DNA from: Mucilaginibacter myungsuensis
GTDB lineage: Bacteria; Bacteroidota; Bacteroidia; Sphingobacteriales; Sphingobacteriaceae
Length of the DNA: 64,000 nt
NCBI RefSeq assembly: GCF_015222005.1
Contig: NZ_JADFFL010000004.1
Span: 248,001-312,000, forward strand
Reading direction: 5' to 3'
The position numbers and the translations under genes were made by a program. Below are positions 1 through 7,741 of this stretch, piece by piece. Positions within the stretch are counted from its first letter, which is position 1. Each line of letters begins with the position of its first letter. Under the pieces are notes generated by a model. The model was not told where the DNA came from and made no database searches. It saw only the letters and a list, made by a program, of their open reading frames with translations.

Positions 1-2169
1 ATGGCTTTCGGGGAAGCCGTAGCTACCAAAACCTTCCAGCTGTTTAAATATGCGTTCGGCATAGTTAAGATCATAGCCACGGGCGGTCATGCCGTTCACT
101 AACTTATCATGCCATTCTTTCACCATCCCTTTGGCTTTAAAAGTAGCCATGCTGCGACGTAGGCCGTCAGCTTCTTCAGGGGTGAATTTGGCAGCCACCA
201 TAGCTATTTCCATCGCCTGTTCCTGAAAGAGCGGTACACCTTTGGTTCTTGTTAATACAGGTCTCAACTCTTCGTTAGGGTAATCTTCGGGGTCGATACC
301 ATCTCTACGTCTTAAATATGGGTGCACCATATCACCCTGTATCGGACCCGGACGAACGATAGCTACCTCGATGACCAGATCATAAAACTTGCGGGGACGC
401 AACCTCGGCAACATGGACATTTGCGCACGGCTCTCGATCTGGAAAACGCCTAATGTATCGGCCTTGCAGATCATATCATAGACCGCTTTAACTTCTGCCG
501 GAACTGTAGCCAACTCATACCGCTTACCATAATGCTGATCGATCAGATCAAATGCACGTCGGATACAACTGAGCATACCCAAAGCCAGCACGTCAACCTT
601 AATGATACCAAGGTCCTCCAGATCGTCCTTGTTCCACTCCAGTTGGGTGCGGCCCTCCATGCGGGCGTTCAGTACTGGGCATAGGTCGGACAGTTTGCAT
701 TGGGTGATCACAAAGCCGCCGGTATGCTGCCCTAACTGACGGGGGAAACCACGTAGCTGCTCGGTCAGTTGTAGCACTTTATGTAGGTCCTTATCATCAG
801 GATTCAAGCCTTGCGCAATGATCCGTTCCCGGTCAAAAGCATCCTCGCTGAAATGCCATATGGCACCGGCCAACCGTTTGATGGTATCTTCGGATAAACC
901 CATCGCCTTACCCACATCTCTGATAGCACCCTTAGAACGTTCCTGCGTCACCGTCGCAACGATACCCGCATGCTCGCGGCCATAAGTCTCGTAGATCCAT
1001 TGAATGATCTCTTCGCGGCGTTCGTGCTCAAAGTCTACGTCCACATCGGGCCATTCATCGCGCGCATCCGACATGAAGCGAGAGAACAGCAAGCGCGACT
1101 CCTCAGGGTTAACCGGGGTGATCCCCAAACAATAACACACCGTACAATTAGCCGCCGAGCCGCGCCCCTGATGCAGGATCTTTAATTCTTTAGCTTTGTT
1201 GACGTACTCGAATATCCGCAGGAAGTAAGGGGCCAGTTTACGCTTTTTAAAAAAGGCCAGTTCAAACTCTATTTGTGTTCTTAACTTATCCGATATCCCT
1301 TTCTTAAATCGTTCATTTGCCCCCTCCCAAGTGTAGGTAGCCAAATGCTCATCAGCCGTACGCCCATCCGGGCTTACCCATTCAGGTTCCAGATATTTTA
1401 GGTCATCCAAGGTGAAATTGCAGGCATTGGCTATCTCCTGCGTACGCTCGATAGCCGCCGGATATTGGCGAAACAAGCGATCTAACTCCTCCACCGGTTT
1501 CATAAATCGTTCTGCATTGGCATGCAAGCGGAAGCCAGCCGTATGGATGGTACATTTTTCGCGTACGCAGGTCTGTACATCCTGTAATTCGCGGCGTTCG
1601 GCGTTGTGATAATGCACATCGTTAGTAGCCACCATCGGCACGCCCAATTGCGCCAGGCGGAAGAAGCGTTTACCATCATCGCCGTTGTAAGTGCGGGTGG
1701 CGGCAACGTAAAGTTCCGTGCCGAATTGGGCATGATACTCGTTCAGGTGCTGCTTAAACTCATCATCGATATCGAACAACGCATTCAACGTATCGGGCGG
1801 GATGGCGATGAATTTTATACCCTCTTTGTGATCGTAAACGTCCTGTTTATATAGTTCGCACTTGCCCTTCTCTGTTCGGAGGTTGCCTTTGCTTAGTAAA
1901 GCACACATGCGCCCCCATGCAGTGATATCGGTAGGGTAAGCCAGCAAACTCGGACCATCCATAAGATCCAGGCGACAGGCAGGTATAAAGCCAATACCTT
2001 TCAGTTTAGCCTCCTTATGCGCCCGGACAACACCCGCTACACTGTTGCGATCGGTGATAGCGATCTTGGTGTAGCCTAGTTTAGCGGCGTGTTCGGCGAG
2101 TTCTTCGGGGTGCGATCCGCCCCGCATGAAAGTAAAGTTGCTGGTCACCTGTAATTCTGCGTATGCCAT
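1..2169 (-). CDS. dnaE2: Error-prone DNA polymerase III alpha subunit DnaE2/ImuC (C-terminus cut by window edge)
   Basis: Second, error-prone replicative-type polymerase of the ImuA-ImuB-DnaE2 mutasome, which extends across lesions after DNA damage. I translated the minus strand from ATG at 2169 to the window edge (723 codons, no stop; the family is about 1,000-1,100 residues). The N-terminus is a PHP domain. The palm carries the catalytic PDVDVDF motif (Asp377 and Asp379) and a third acid at Asp526 in KVDVLALG, so the polymerase looks active. It is last in the leftward imu operon, 179 nt downstream of imuB, and that gap holds a palindromic repeat. Family assignment is firm; DnaE2 rather than DnaE1 rests on the imuB neighbour. 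Confidence 0.95.
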   Translation of the reverse strand, partial: MAYAELQVTSNFTFMRGGSHPEELAEHAAKLGYTKIAITDRNSVAGVVRAHKEAKLKGIGFIPACRLDLMDGPSLLAYPTDITAWGRMCALLSKGNLRTEKGKCELYKQDVYDHKEGIKFIAIPPDTLNALFDIDDEFKQHLNEYHAQFGTELYVAATRTYNGDDGKRFFRLAQLGVPMVATNDVHYHNAERRELQDVQTCVREKCTIHTAGFRLHANAERFMKPVEELDRLFRQYPAAIERTQEIANACNFTLDDLKYLEPEWVSPDGRTADEHLATYTWEGANERFKKGISDKLRTQIEFELAFFKKRKLAPYFLRIFEYVNKAKELKILHQGRGSAANCTVCYCLGITPVNPEESRLLFSRFMSDARDEWPDVDVDFEHERREEIIQWIYETYGREHAGIVATVTQERSKGAIRDVGKAMGLSEDTIKRLAGAIWHFSEDAFDRERIIAQGLNPDDKDLHKVLQLTEQLRGFPRQLGQHTGGFVITQCKLSDLCPVLNARMEGRTQLEWNKDDLEDLGIIKVDVLALGMLSCIRRAFDLIDQHYGKRYELATVPAEVKAVYDMICKADTLGVFQIESRAQMSMLPRLRPRKFYDLVIEVAIVRPGPIQGDMVHPYLRRRDGIDPEDYPNEELRPVLTRTKGVPLFQEQAMEIAMVAAKFTPEEADGLRRSMATFKAKGMVKEWHDKLVNGMTARGYDLNYAERIFKQLEGFGSYGFPESH

Positions 2170-2191
2170 ATCGTGGGTCTTTACTACATTT

Positions 2192-2316
2192 TAAAGTCGC
2201 GCTTACCTTCTTGAGAGGGGTCAGGGATGTGTTCAGTTTGCAAGGTCTGCGATAACACACCCCTATGTAATTTGTGCGCTATGTTAATTCTGAGCGTCCC
2301 CTCTCGGGAGGGGAGA
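2192..2316. repeat. Palindromic intergenic repeat, family E copy 1
   Basis: Fills the imuB-dnaE2 gap. It contains CTTGAGAGGGG near its left end and CCCCTCTCGGGAGGGG near its right end. A related element with the same order of words (TCGCGCTT, TTGAGAGGGG, CAGGG-TGTGTTC) lies at 39252-39382, and a shorter relative at about 22386-22440. No coding sign. Confidence 0.6.
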
Positions 2317-2348
2317 CTTAAGCCTGAATCACCCTCGAGTATCTCCCC

Positions 2349-3854
2349 TCAGGCAAAAACCCCATGTAAATACCAGGCCGACCATTCCTCGTTGTAATGC
2401 CCCGAACGGAACACCCAATAGCGGCGGCCTTCCTCGTCCTCTACCACGTAATAATCGCGGTGCGGCCCACTACCGTCCAGCCACCATTCGCGTTCTATGC
2501 GTTCGGGGCCATCGGCGCGCCTGATATTGTGGCGTTCGTTACGATAGATAAAGAACATGGGCGGATAATCGGGCAGTACCGAGGCTACCTGTATCTCTTG
2601 CGGCTGATCTAGCAATAAAGTTGGCCTTAACTTGCCCATGTCCCAGGTAGTTGTCAGCTTATCCTTCAGATCGGTGCTGGCTTTGATGGATCGCTCGGGC
2701 CAGTAATGCTCTTGCGGAAGATACCTGCAGATGTTTGCCGCGACTATCTTGTTGGCCATTCTGTCCAGCAATCCGGCCAGGTTGCTGTCATCCAAACCAC
2801 CACCCTCCGGCGACCATAGCGCCTCCTGATCCACTTCGGCATCCTCTACCTTGGGGGCTTCCATCACAAATAGCTCTATACCTAAAGCCGGTTCGATACT
2901 CGCGATCTTTAACTCAAATAGCTTGAACAAATGCGCCACGTGGTGCGATGCGGTGTTGGTGCCGATCCCGACCTCGACCACCAACCCATCCACCCGGTAA
3001 CATTTCAGGGTCGCGGTGCGCAAACCTTTGCCTTCGCCTTGCAGGCGTTTGCAAAGTTTTTCTAACAGCGTCCGTATTGCTATCTCTATACCCGTAGCGG
3101 TGCAGATCGGCTCCATCGATGGCAGGCGTTCGGTATAAGGCTCGATGGGATGAAGCAATTGCATCGGTTCATCGACCATTCCCAAAGCCTGATCCATCCT
3201 TAACAGGAAAGCGTCGCCAAAACGCCTGCGCAAAGCCGACCGGCCAATGCCCATAAAGCTTTTGATGGTGTAGAAACCCAACTTTTGTAAACGCTCTAAA
3301 GTCAGCGGATCCAACCTCAATGCTACCGGTGGCAGATCCGTTAGCGCGGCGGCCTGCTCATTTGAGACAATGATCGGCTTTAACCTGCCATATCTTGCCA
3401 CCGCCCAGGCCGTACCGATGGTGTCTGCCATCGCTCCCCGCACATCGTAACCCTTACCTCGTAAACGGGTAACGATCTCTTTCAGATAGCCGCGTTCGCC
3501 GCCCCAAAGGTGGGTGCAGCCCGTTACATCAAGCATCAAGCCGTCGGGCATGTTGATGGCGATCAGCGGCGTATAGCGGATGCACCATTCACCCAAACCG
3601 TTCAGCAATTTGGCATCCTGACCGGGGATATCATCCAGCACCTCCAGATCGGGGACTATCGCCCGGGCATCGGCCACCGCCATACCCACGCTTACGCCTT
3701 GTTGCTCGGCCAGCGCGTTGGCAGCCACAATAAGGTTACGCCCACGGGTAGCTGCCGAGAACACAAAGGGTACATCTTTCAACTCCGGCTTGCGGAGTAT
3801 CTGCCGATCGGTGGTCAGGTGGCGGAACCACAGGGATACAAAGCGTTTGTTCAT
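2349..3854 (-). CDS. imuB: ImuB, Y-family polymerase-like mutasome subunit
   Basis: Adaptor of the DnaE2 mutasome. In characterised systems it binds the sliding clamp and links ImuA and DnaE2. The 501-residue product has Y-family (DinB-like) architecture: palm start FVSLWFRHLTTD, then GRNLIVAANALA, an HhH-like middle (LQKLGFYTIKSFMGIG) and a long C-terminal region. The first palm strand lacks the catalytic Asp of active Y-family enzymes (LWFRHL replaces the D-x-D pattern), as is typical for ImuB, so a structural role is inferred. It lies between imuA (264 nt upstream) and dnaE2 (179 nt downstream) on the same strand. ATG at 3854 is the natural start, directly before MNKRFVSLWF. Confidence 0.95.
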   Translation of the reverse strand: MNKRFVSLWFRHLTTDRQILRKPELKDVPFVFSAATRGRNLIVAANALAEQQGVSVGMAVADARAIVPDLEVLDDIPGQDAKLLNGLGEWCIRYTPLIAINMPDGLMLDVTGCTHLWGGERGYLKEIVTRLRGKGYDVRGAMADTIGTAWAVARYGRLKPIIVSNEQAAALTDLPPVALRLDPLTLERLQKLGFYTIKSFMGIGRSALRRRFGDAFLLRMDQALGMVDEPMQLLHPIEPYTERLPSMEPICTATGIEIAIRTLLEKLCKRLQGEGKGLRTATLKCYRVDGLVVEVGIGTNTASHHVAHLFKLFELKIASIEPALGIELFVMEAPKVEDAEVDQEALWSPEGGGLDDSNLAGLLDRMANKIVAANICRYLPQEHYWPERSIKASTDLKDKLTTTWDMGKLRPTLLLDQPQEIQVASVLPDYPPMFFIYRNERHNIRRADGPERIEREWWLDGSGPHRDYYVVEDEEGRRYWVFRSGHYNEEWSAWYLHGVFA

Positions 3855-3934
3855 GGGGTATCCTTTTTCTTCTTATCGCAAATACATTTTGTCGACCCAA
3901 ACGTCCACATAGCTTTTGATCAAATGCATCCCGC

Positions 3935-4094
3935 CCTCTTTCCGCCGAAGGCGAAGAGAGGGCACTACGACCGCCCAAAGGCGGTACGTCGGGGTGAGTA
4001 AACCGGCGAGCAGAGCGGTAATGCATAGCCGGCGAGTTGACTCACCCTACATCGCTTCGCTCGCCACCCTCTCTTCGCCTTCGGCGGAAAGAGG
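3935..4094. repeat. Palindromic element with 28-bp perfect terminal inverted repeats, inside the imu operon (family G)
   Basis: Arms 3935-3962 and 4067-4094 are exact reverse complements (core TTTCCGCCGAAGGCGAAGAG). Internally GGTGAGT and ACTCACC form a second inverted pair, and CCGGCGAG occurs twice. It occupies most of the imuA-imuB spacer. The size and long inverted repeats suggest a MITE-like or large REP element with no coding capacity. RNA from this stretch would fold into a long hairpin. Confidence 0.75.
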
Positions 4095-4118
4095 GGTTAG
4101 GACATATCATTGCACCTT

Positions 4119-4853
4119 CTATCCCGCTATCCGCGTTTCCATGTAAACCACCTTAGCCATTTGCTCTTCAACCGTAACAAATTTGCCATCCACCCACTCG
4201 ATCTCCCAGCTACCGGGCGTACCATTACGCACCCTCAGCAGTTCGGCCTGCCATCGGGGATGGCCAACACCGGGCATGCCCTGCGGTAATTGGCTTGGCA
4301 CCGATGTCACCTGCCAGCGGGCCACACAGGTTGTGGTGCTCAGCTTCCGCATATCGCTCCGTAATAAAAAGCCTGTTATTTTGCTGTGCTCTACCGCCAG
4401 CTGCAAACGTCGCGATAGCGCAAAACTGATATCCTTTACCTCGGCCACTACAGCTGCCAGGCCTTCACATTTCAGGGCTTCTTCGGTCGCCCAAAGGATG
4501 TCCTTTTCGCGGGGAAGGTCTACAAATACGATCCTGTGCGGCTCGATATTAAAAGCGGTCATCCCATGCGGGAAAAGTTTGCGGCCACTCCCTATCCACA
4601 AACAAGTACCGCCTTTTTGCATCAGGCTGGATAAGATCCCACCTAATAAGCCGCCCGTAGCTGCCGTGCCCTCCAATGTCGGGCAAAGCATCTCGTGCAT
4701 GGCCCCAGTCGGAAAAACACCGTTCGGGAAAGCCGCTTCTAAAGGGCCAAGTCCAATGCCCTTAGCCTCGGATGCTGGGGGAGGCACAAAGCCCTCCCAT
4801 CGCAAAATATTTTGCTGTAGCCGGGCAATGATATCCTTTTTACTATCGGGCAT
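4119..4853 (-). CDS. imuA: ImuA, RecA-like mutasome accessory protein
   Basis: RecA/SulA-related accessory protein that works with ImuB and DnaE2 in damage-induced mutagenesis. The product is 244 residues, the usual size. It shows the family N-terminus (alpha-helix, then GLGPLEAAFPNGVFPTGAMHEML), a degenerate Walker-like region (GGTCLWIGSGRKLFPHGM) and the strand IVFVDLPREKD. The start ATG at 4853 is 11 nt after the stop of the preceding small gene, so both are probably on one transcript. A palindromic element separates it from imuB. Assignment rests on sequence pattern plus the imuA-imuB-dnaE2 order. Confidence 0.92.
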   Translation of the reverse strand: MPDSKKDIIARLQQNILRWEGFVPPPASEAKGIGLGPLEAAFPNGVFPTGAMHEMLCPTLEGTAATGGLLGGILSSLMQKGGTCLWIGSGRKLFPHGMTAFNIEPHRIVFVDLPREKDILWATEEALKCEGLAAVVAEVKDISFALSRRLQLAVEHSKITGFLLRSDMRKLSTTTCVARWQVTSVPSQLPQGMPGVGHPRWQAELLRVRNGTPGSWEIEWVDGKFVTVEEQMAKVVYMETRIAG

Positions 4854-4864
4854 GGCGCTGTCAT

Positions 4865-5245
4865 TTAGTTAATAGCGGGTTTAGGGAACACAGGGACGAA
4901 CAACCCCATATACGCCTGCAACAGCACCACCATGTGCCGCGACACGGCCCTGCCAATACTTTCTATCTCCAACTGGTTCAACGGACTCTGATATTCCGGA
5001 CTCCAGGTATCCGCGTTCAGCGAGAAATGGTTCAGGTGTTGTTCATCACCATGCAAGCGGCTGTTACGGTCGTACCATTTACCTTTTTCCAGTCTCAGTA
5101 TCAATATCACCCACTCACGTCCATTATGATATTCTACAATAAATTGCGGGGTGTGGGGCATATCCCATTGCTCGGGCGGCACTTCATCCACCTGAAAACG
5201 CGTCAACCCGCGATCCAGCTCCACATCTATGTAAAACACCTCCAT
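4865..5245 (-). CDS. Small protein of unknown function, first gene of the imu operon
   Basis: About 126 residues, rich in Trp, His and acidic residues (for example QFIVEYHNGREWVILILRLE), with no signal peptide and no family I recognise. I chose ATG at 5245. A longer reading would use TTG at 5257, but that codon lies inside the -7 promoter box and cannot be in the transcript. With this promoter the mRNA would start only a few bases before the ATG, so translation may be nearly leaderless. It leads the operon, 11 nt before imuA, and shares the operator-like palindrome, which suggests damage-inducible expression. Confidence 0.75.
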   Translation of the reverse strand: MEVFYIDVELDRGLTRFQVDEVPPEQWDMPHTPQFIVEYHNGREWVILILRLEKGKWYDRNSRLHGDEQHLNHFSLNADTWSPEYQSPLNQLEIESIGRAVSRHMVVLLQAYMGLFVPVFPKPAIN

Positions 5246-5254
5246 ATACAAAAA

Positions 5255-5286
5255 CAAATATACTAATAATTTTAGTATTTAGCAAA
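5255..5286 (-). promoter_or_regulatory. Promoter of the imu operon with an operator-like palindrome
   Basis: On the minus strand there is TTTG (5283-5286), a 20-nt spacer, then TATATTTG (5255-5262), a perfect Bacteroidota -33/-7 pair. A perfect 7-5-7 inverted repeat, ATACTAA...TTAGTAT (5260-5278), lies between the two boxes and overlaps the -7. That position is right for a repressor. A LexA-like (S24 peptidase) repressor is the natural candidate because imu cassettes are SOS-regulated elsewhere, but no repressor gene is in the window. Confidence 0.7.
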
Positions 5287-5331
5287 CAGTTTTTGAAAAT
5301 ATTTTTAGCAGGATACATTTTGTGCATGGCA

Positions 5332-5362
5332 TTGACAGCATCTAAAACAAATAATATATTTG
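5332..5362 (+). promoter_or_regulatory. Promoter of the 5.4-kb lipoprotein gene
   Basis: TTG (5332-5334), 20-nt spacer, TATATTTG (5355-5362), matching the Bacteroidota consensus. The start codon is 30 nt further on. It fires divergently from the imu promoter. Confidence 0.6.
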
Positions 5363-5391
5363 GTAAAAAATTGCAACCTTATAACATCTTT

Positions 5392-6153
5392 ATGAAACCT
5401 ATCACCTCATTATCCAATTACGCCTTAGCCATTCTGCTGATGGCATCGGCCATTACAGCCTGCAAAAAAGATAACGCCCAGCAACCCGATACCAACACAG
5501 GCACATCTACCAAAGGCGGTTATGCAAATATTTCTTACTATGCCAGCTCGGTTGGTGGTCCGGCAAAAAAAACTGGGTCCAGCGATCTTAAAATAAATGC
5601 CACCGGCACATCAACCGTGGCTATTGATTGGGCATCGGCAACGGTATATGTAGAGAAACTTACGTTATCGATCCCAAATTCGGTAGATACCACCGTAACG
5701 GTAGAGAAGAACCTGAACATCTTTAGCGCCAGCGCCTTGGCCGGAGTGGTGCAATTGCCTTCGGGATCTTACAAGAATGTAAAGCTGAGATTGTTCTGCC
5801 GTAAATCGCCAAGATCTGAATTAGCGTTCAACTTCCGCGGCACGTTCACCAATACTAAAGGCACTAAAGACAGCATCTTGGTAGCAAGTTCCTTCCCTTT
5901 CGAGGCTGATGTTACCGTAGCCGACATCGTGGTCAACGCGTCCGACAAATACAAAGCCACCTTCAGCTTCGACCTGAATAAGGTACTTGTCGGCATCAGC
6001 AATCAAATGCTGGAAACATCGGCCAAAAGCTATACTAAGGACAACAAAAAAATGTACGCGATCGCCAAGGGCGGATCGGCCGATGAACCATTTTACGATC
6101 AGGTGATCGGTAACTGGCAAAGCGTAGCGAGTGTGGTGGTGAGTAAGGAGTAG
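5392..6153 (+). CDS. Lipoprotein of unknown function (possibly DUF4382-like)
   Basis: About 253 residues. The start at 5392 gives MKPITSLSNYALAILLMASA followed by lipobox ITAC and KKD, a typical Bacteroidota lipoprotein signal. An in-frame upstream start at 5293 would put 33 residues before it and lies upstream of the promoter, so I reject it. After a Gly/Ser/Thr-rich linker comes a beta-rich domain (IDWASATVYVEKLTLSI, SGSYKNVKLRLF) whose pattern recalls DUF4382-type surface lipoproteins; that match is tentative. It is transcribed alone, divergently from the imu operon, and is followed by a large repeat-filled gap. Confidence 0.75.
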   Translation: MKPITSLSNYALAILLMASAITACKKDNAQQPDTNTGTSTKGGYANISYYASSVGGPAKKTGSSDLKINATGTSTVAIDWASATVYVEKLTLSIPNSVDTTVTVEKNLNIFSASALAGVVQLPSGSYKNVKLRLFCRKSPRSELAFNFRGTFTNTKGTKDSILVASSFPFEADVTVADIVVNASDKYKATFSFDLNKVLVGISNQMLETSAKSYTKDNKKMYAIAKGGSADEPFYDQVIGNWQSVASVVVSKE

Positions 6154-6172
6154 CTTGCGCTGTTATAAAAAT

Positions 6173-6281
6173 TTAACCACAAAGGGCGCAAAGAATTTCA
6201 CAAAGGACACAAAGTCTTGCAACATATTAACATGCAAGGCTTTGTGTCCTTTGTGCTTCTTCCTCTGTGTTCTGGTGGTTA
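6173..6281. repeat. Palindromic intergenic repeat (CACAAAGG type, family J)
   Basis: Perfect 16-bp arms CACAAAGGACACAAAG (6199-6214) and CTTTGTGTCCTTTGTG (6240-6255), with TTGCA/TGCAA nested inside and TAACCAC/GTGGTTA at the ends (6174-6180 and 6275-6281). This belongs to the CACAAAGG class common in Bacteroidota spacers. It and the next element explain most of the 484-nt gap from 6154 to 6637. Confidence 0.65.
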
Positions 6282-6420
6282 GATACCCGATCATTAACAG
6301 AACATTTTGAAAACGAACGGTCCGTCTCTCTTCGGGAGCACCGGCCCCGCTATCTGCAATACCCGCACATCCCCCGTATTTGCTCCTATCGGGTTTAGGT
6401 TGAATGGTTTGCAAACCACA

Positions 6421-6514
6421 GTCATGCCGAATTTATTTCGGCACCTCATCATGTAGGTCAGCTAAGCAAACGGCATACTTTGCATGTGGGTTGTTGAAAC
6501 ATGTTCAACATGAC
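6421..6514. repeat. Dispersed repeat, family C copy 1
   Basis: Begins GTCATGCCGAATTTATTTCG and ends GTTCAACATGAC. The same element, in inverted orientation with a few changes, is at 63753-63842. Each copy has its own short palindromes (GCCGAA...TTCGGC and TTGAA...TTCAA). Non-coding. Confidence 0.75.
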
Positions 6515-6586
6515 CTTATTACACAATTGTTACATCATCCTCACGCAAATAAGAAGTGACACCTAACCAACTGATCACCAAAAACC

Positions 6587-6594
6587 TATATTTG
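6587..6594 (+). promoter_or_regulatory. -7 promoter box for the 6.6-kb gene
   Basis: TATATTTG, an exact TAnnTTTG match 43 nt before the start codon at 6638. No clear TTTG is seen at the expected -33 position, so this is a partial match. Confidence 0.45.
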
Positions 6595-6637
6595 TTATCA
6601 GTAAACCCTTGTTGACCATCAAATTAAACATCGAAAA

Positions 6638-7741
6638 ATGAAAAAGATCTATCTTTTTGCAGCGGCTGCCTCGTTGGGTGTGTTGCTGTTTGCCGGCATT
6701 AACCATAAACCGGCCCTGCCTTACGGTTTTACCAATGGCACGCCCGAGATCAAGTCGATCACTTCGTTGACCTTTGGTCCGACGGGGGTATTGTTGTTAG
6801 GCGACTCGCATAATGCCAAAGTGTTTGCCATGGATACCAAGGACAGCAAAAAGGCCGATGCCAAAGCATACGATGTAAAAGGCATCGACACTAAGATAGC
6901 CGAGGCCCTTGGTACCACTAAAGAGAACATCAGCATTACCGATATGGCGATTAACCCCGTATCGAAGAAATTATACATTGCCGTTAAAAGTGCCGACGGT
7001 ACGCCTGTGCTGCTGAGCATGACGCCTGACAACAAGATAGCTCCCGTTTCTTTAAAGAACGTGGATTTCTCGGCCATCGAACTGAACAATGCCCCATCTG
7101 CCGAGGCTAAAGACCGCCGCGGTAATTCATTGCGCATCACGTCTATATCGGACATTGGCTTTGCCGACGGCAAATTGCTGGTGAGTGGCTTGTGTAATAA
7201 GGAGTTCAGCTCGTCGTTCCGTAGCATTGGTTTTCCGTTTACGGGTAAACAAGAGGATGAATCTACTTTAGAGATGTACCATACCGCACATGGCCGCTTT
7301 GAGACCACCTCGCCGGTGCGTACGTTCACTACCACCAGCATCGACGGTAAAAAATATCTGGTGGCTGCCTATACTTGTACCCCGCTTGTATTGTTCCCGA
7401 TGGACGAATTGAAACCCGGCGCACACGTAAAAGGACGCACTATTGCCGAAATGGGCAACCAAAACACCCCTGCCGATATGATCTGGCTCAAGGAAGGCGG
7501 CAAAGAGCAGCTGATAATGGCCAACACCAACCGCCCGGCAACAAAGGTAAGCTTTGATGATATCAAGAATTTTAAGGGTACGCTAACCCAGCGTATAGAT
7601 GGTGCAGGCGGCACTAACTTTATCAAACTGCCTTACGAGAAGGTATTGCAGCTGGACAAACTGGACGATAGCCGCGCCGTAGTGATCCAGAACCGCGACG
7701 GCCAAGTTGACCTGTGGACATCGGATGGTAAGAATATTTAA
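6638..7741 (+). CDS. Exported beta-propeller-like protein of unknown function
   Basis: 367 residues. An N-terminal hydrophobic stretch (KKIYLFAAAASLGVLLFAGI) indicates export or membrane anchoring. The body has repeated strand patterns such as SLTFGPTGVLLLGDSHNAKVFAMD, ITDMAINPVSKKLYIAVKS and SDIGFADGKLLVSGL, which resemble propeller blades of periplasmic sensor or binding proteins. No catalytic motif is recognised. The stop overlaps the start of the next gene by 17 nt, so the two are probably translationally coupled partners. A -7 box lies 43 nt upstream. Confidence 0.8.
   Translation: MKKIYLFAAAASLGVLLFAGINHKPALPYGFTNGTPEIKSITSLTFGPTGVLLLGDSHNAKVFAMDTKDSKKADAKAYDVKGIDTKIAEALGTTKENISITDMAINPVSKKLYIAVKSADGTPVLLSMTPDNKIAPVSLKNVDFSAIELNNAPSAEAKDRRGNSLRITSISDIGFADGKLLVSGLCNKEFSSSFRSIGFPFTGKQEDESTLEMYHTAHGRFETTSPVRTFTTTSIDGKKYLVAAYTCTPLVLFPMDELKPGAHVKGRTIAEMGNQNTPADMIWLKEGGKEQLIMANTNRPATKVSFDDIKNFKGTLTQRIDGAGGTNFIKLPYEKVLQLDKLDDSRAVVIQNRDGQVDLWTSDGKNI

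Noticed and set aside
3736-4146. Several reading frames around the imuA-imuB spacer
   Set aside because: They are products of the inverted-repeat element and the antisense of imuB.
6163-6414. Minus-strand reading frame of 83 codons
   Set aside because: Translates the CACAAAGG palindrome; no independent support.
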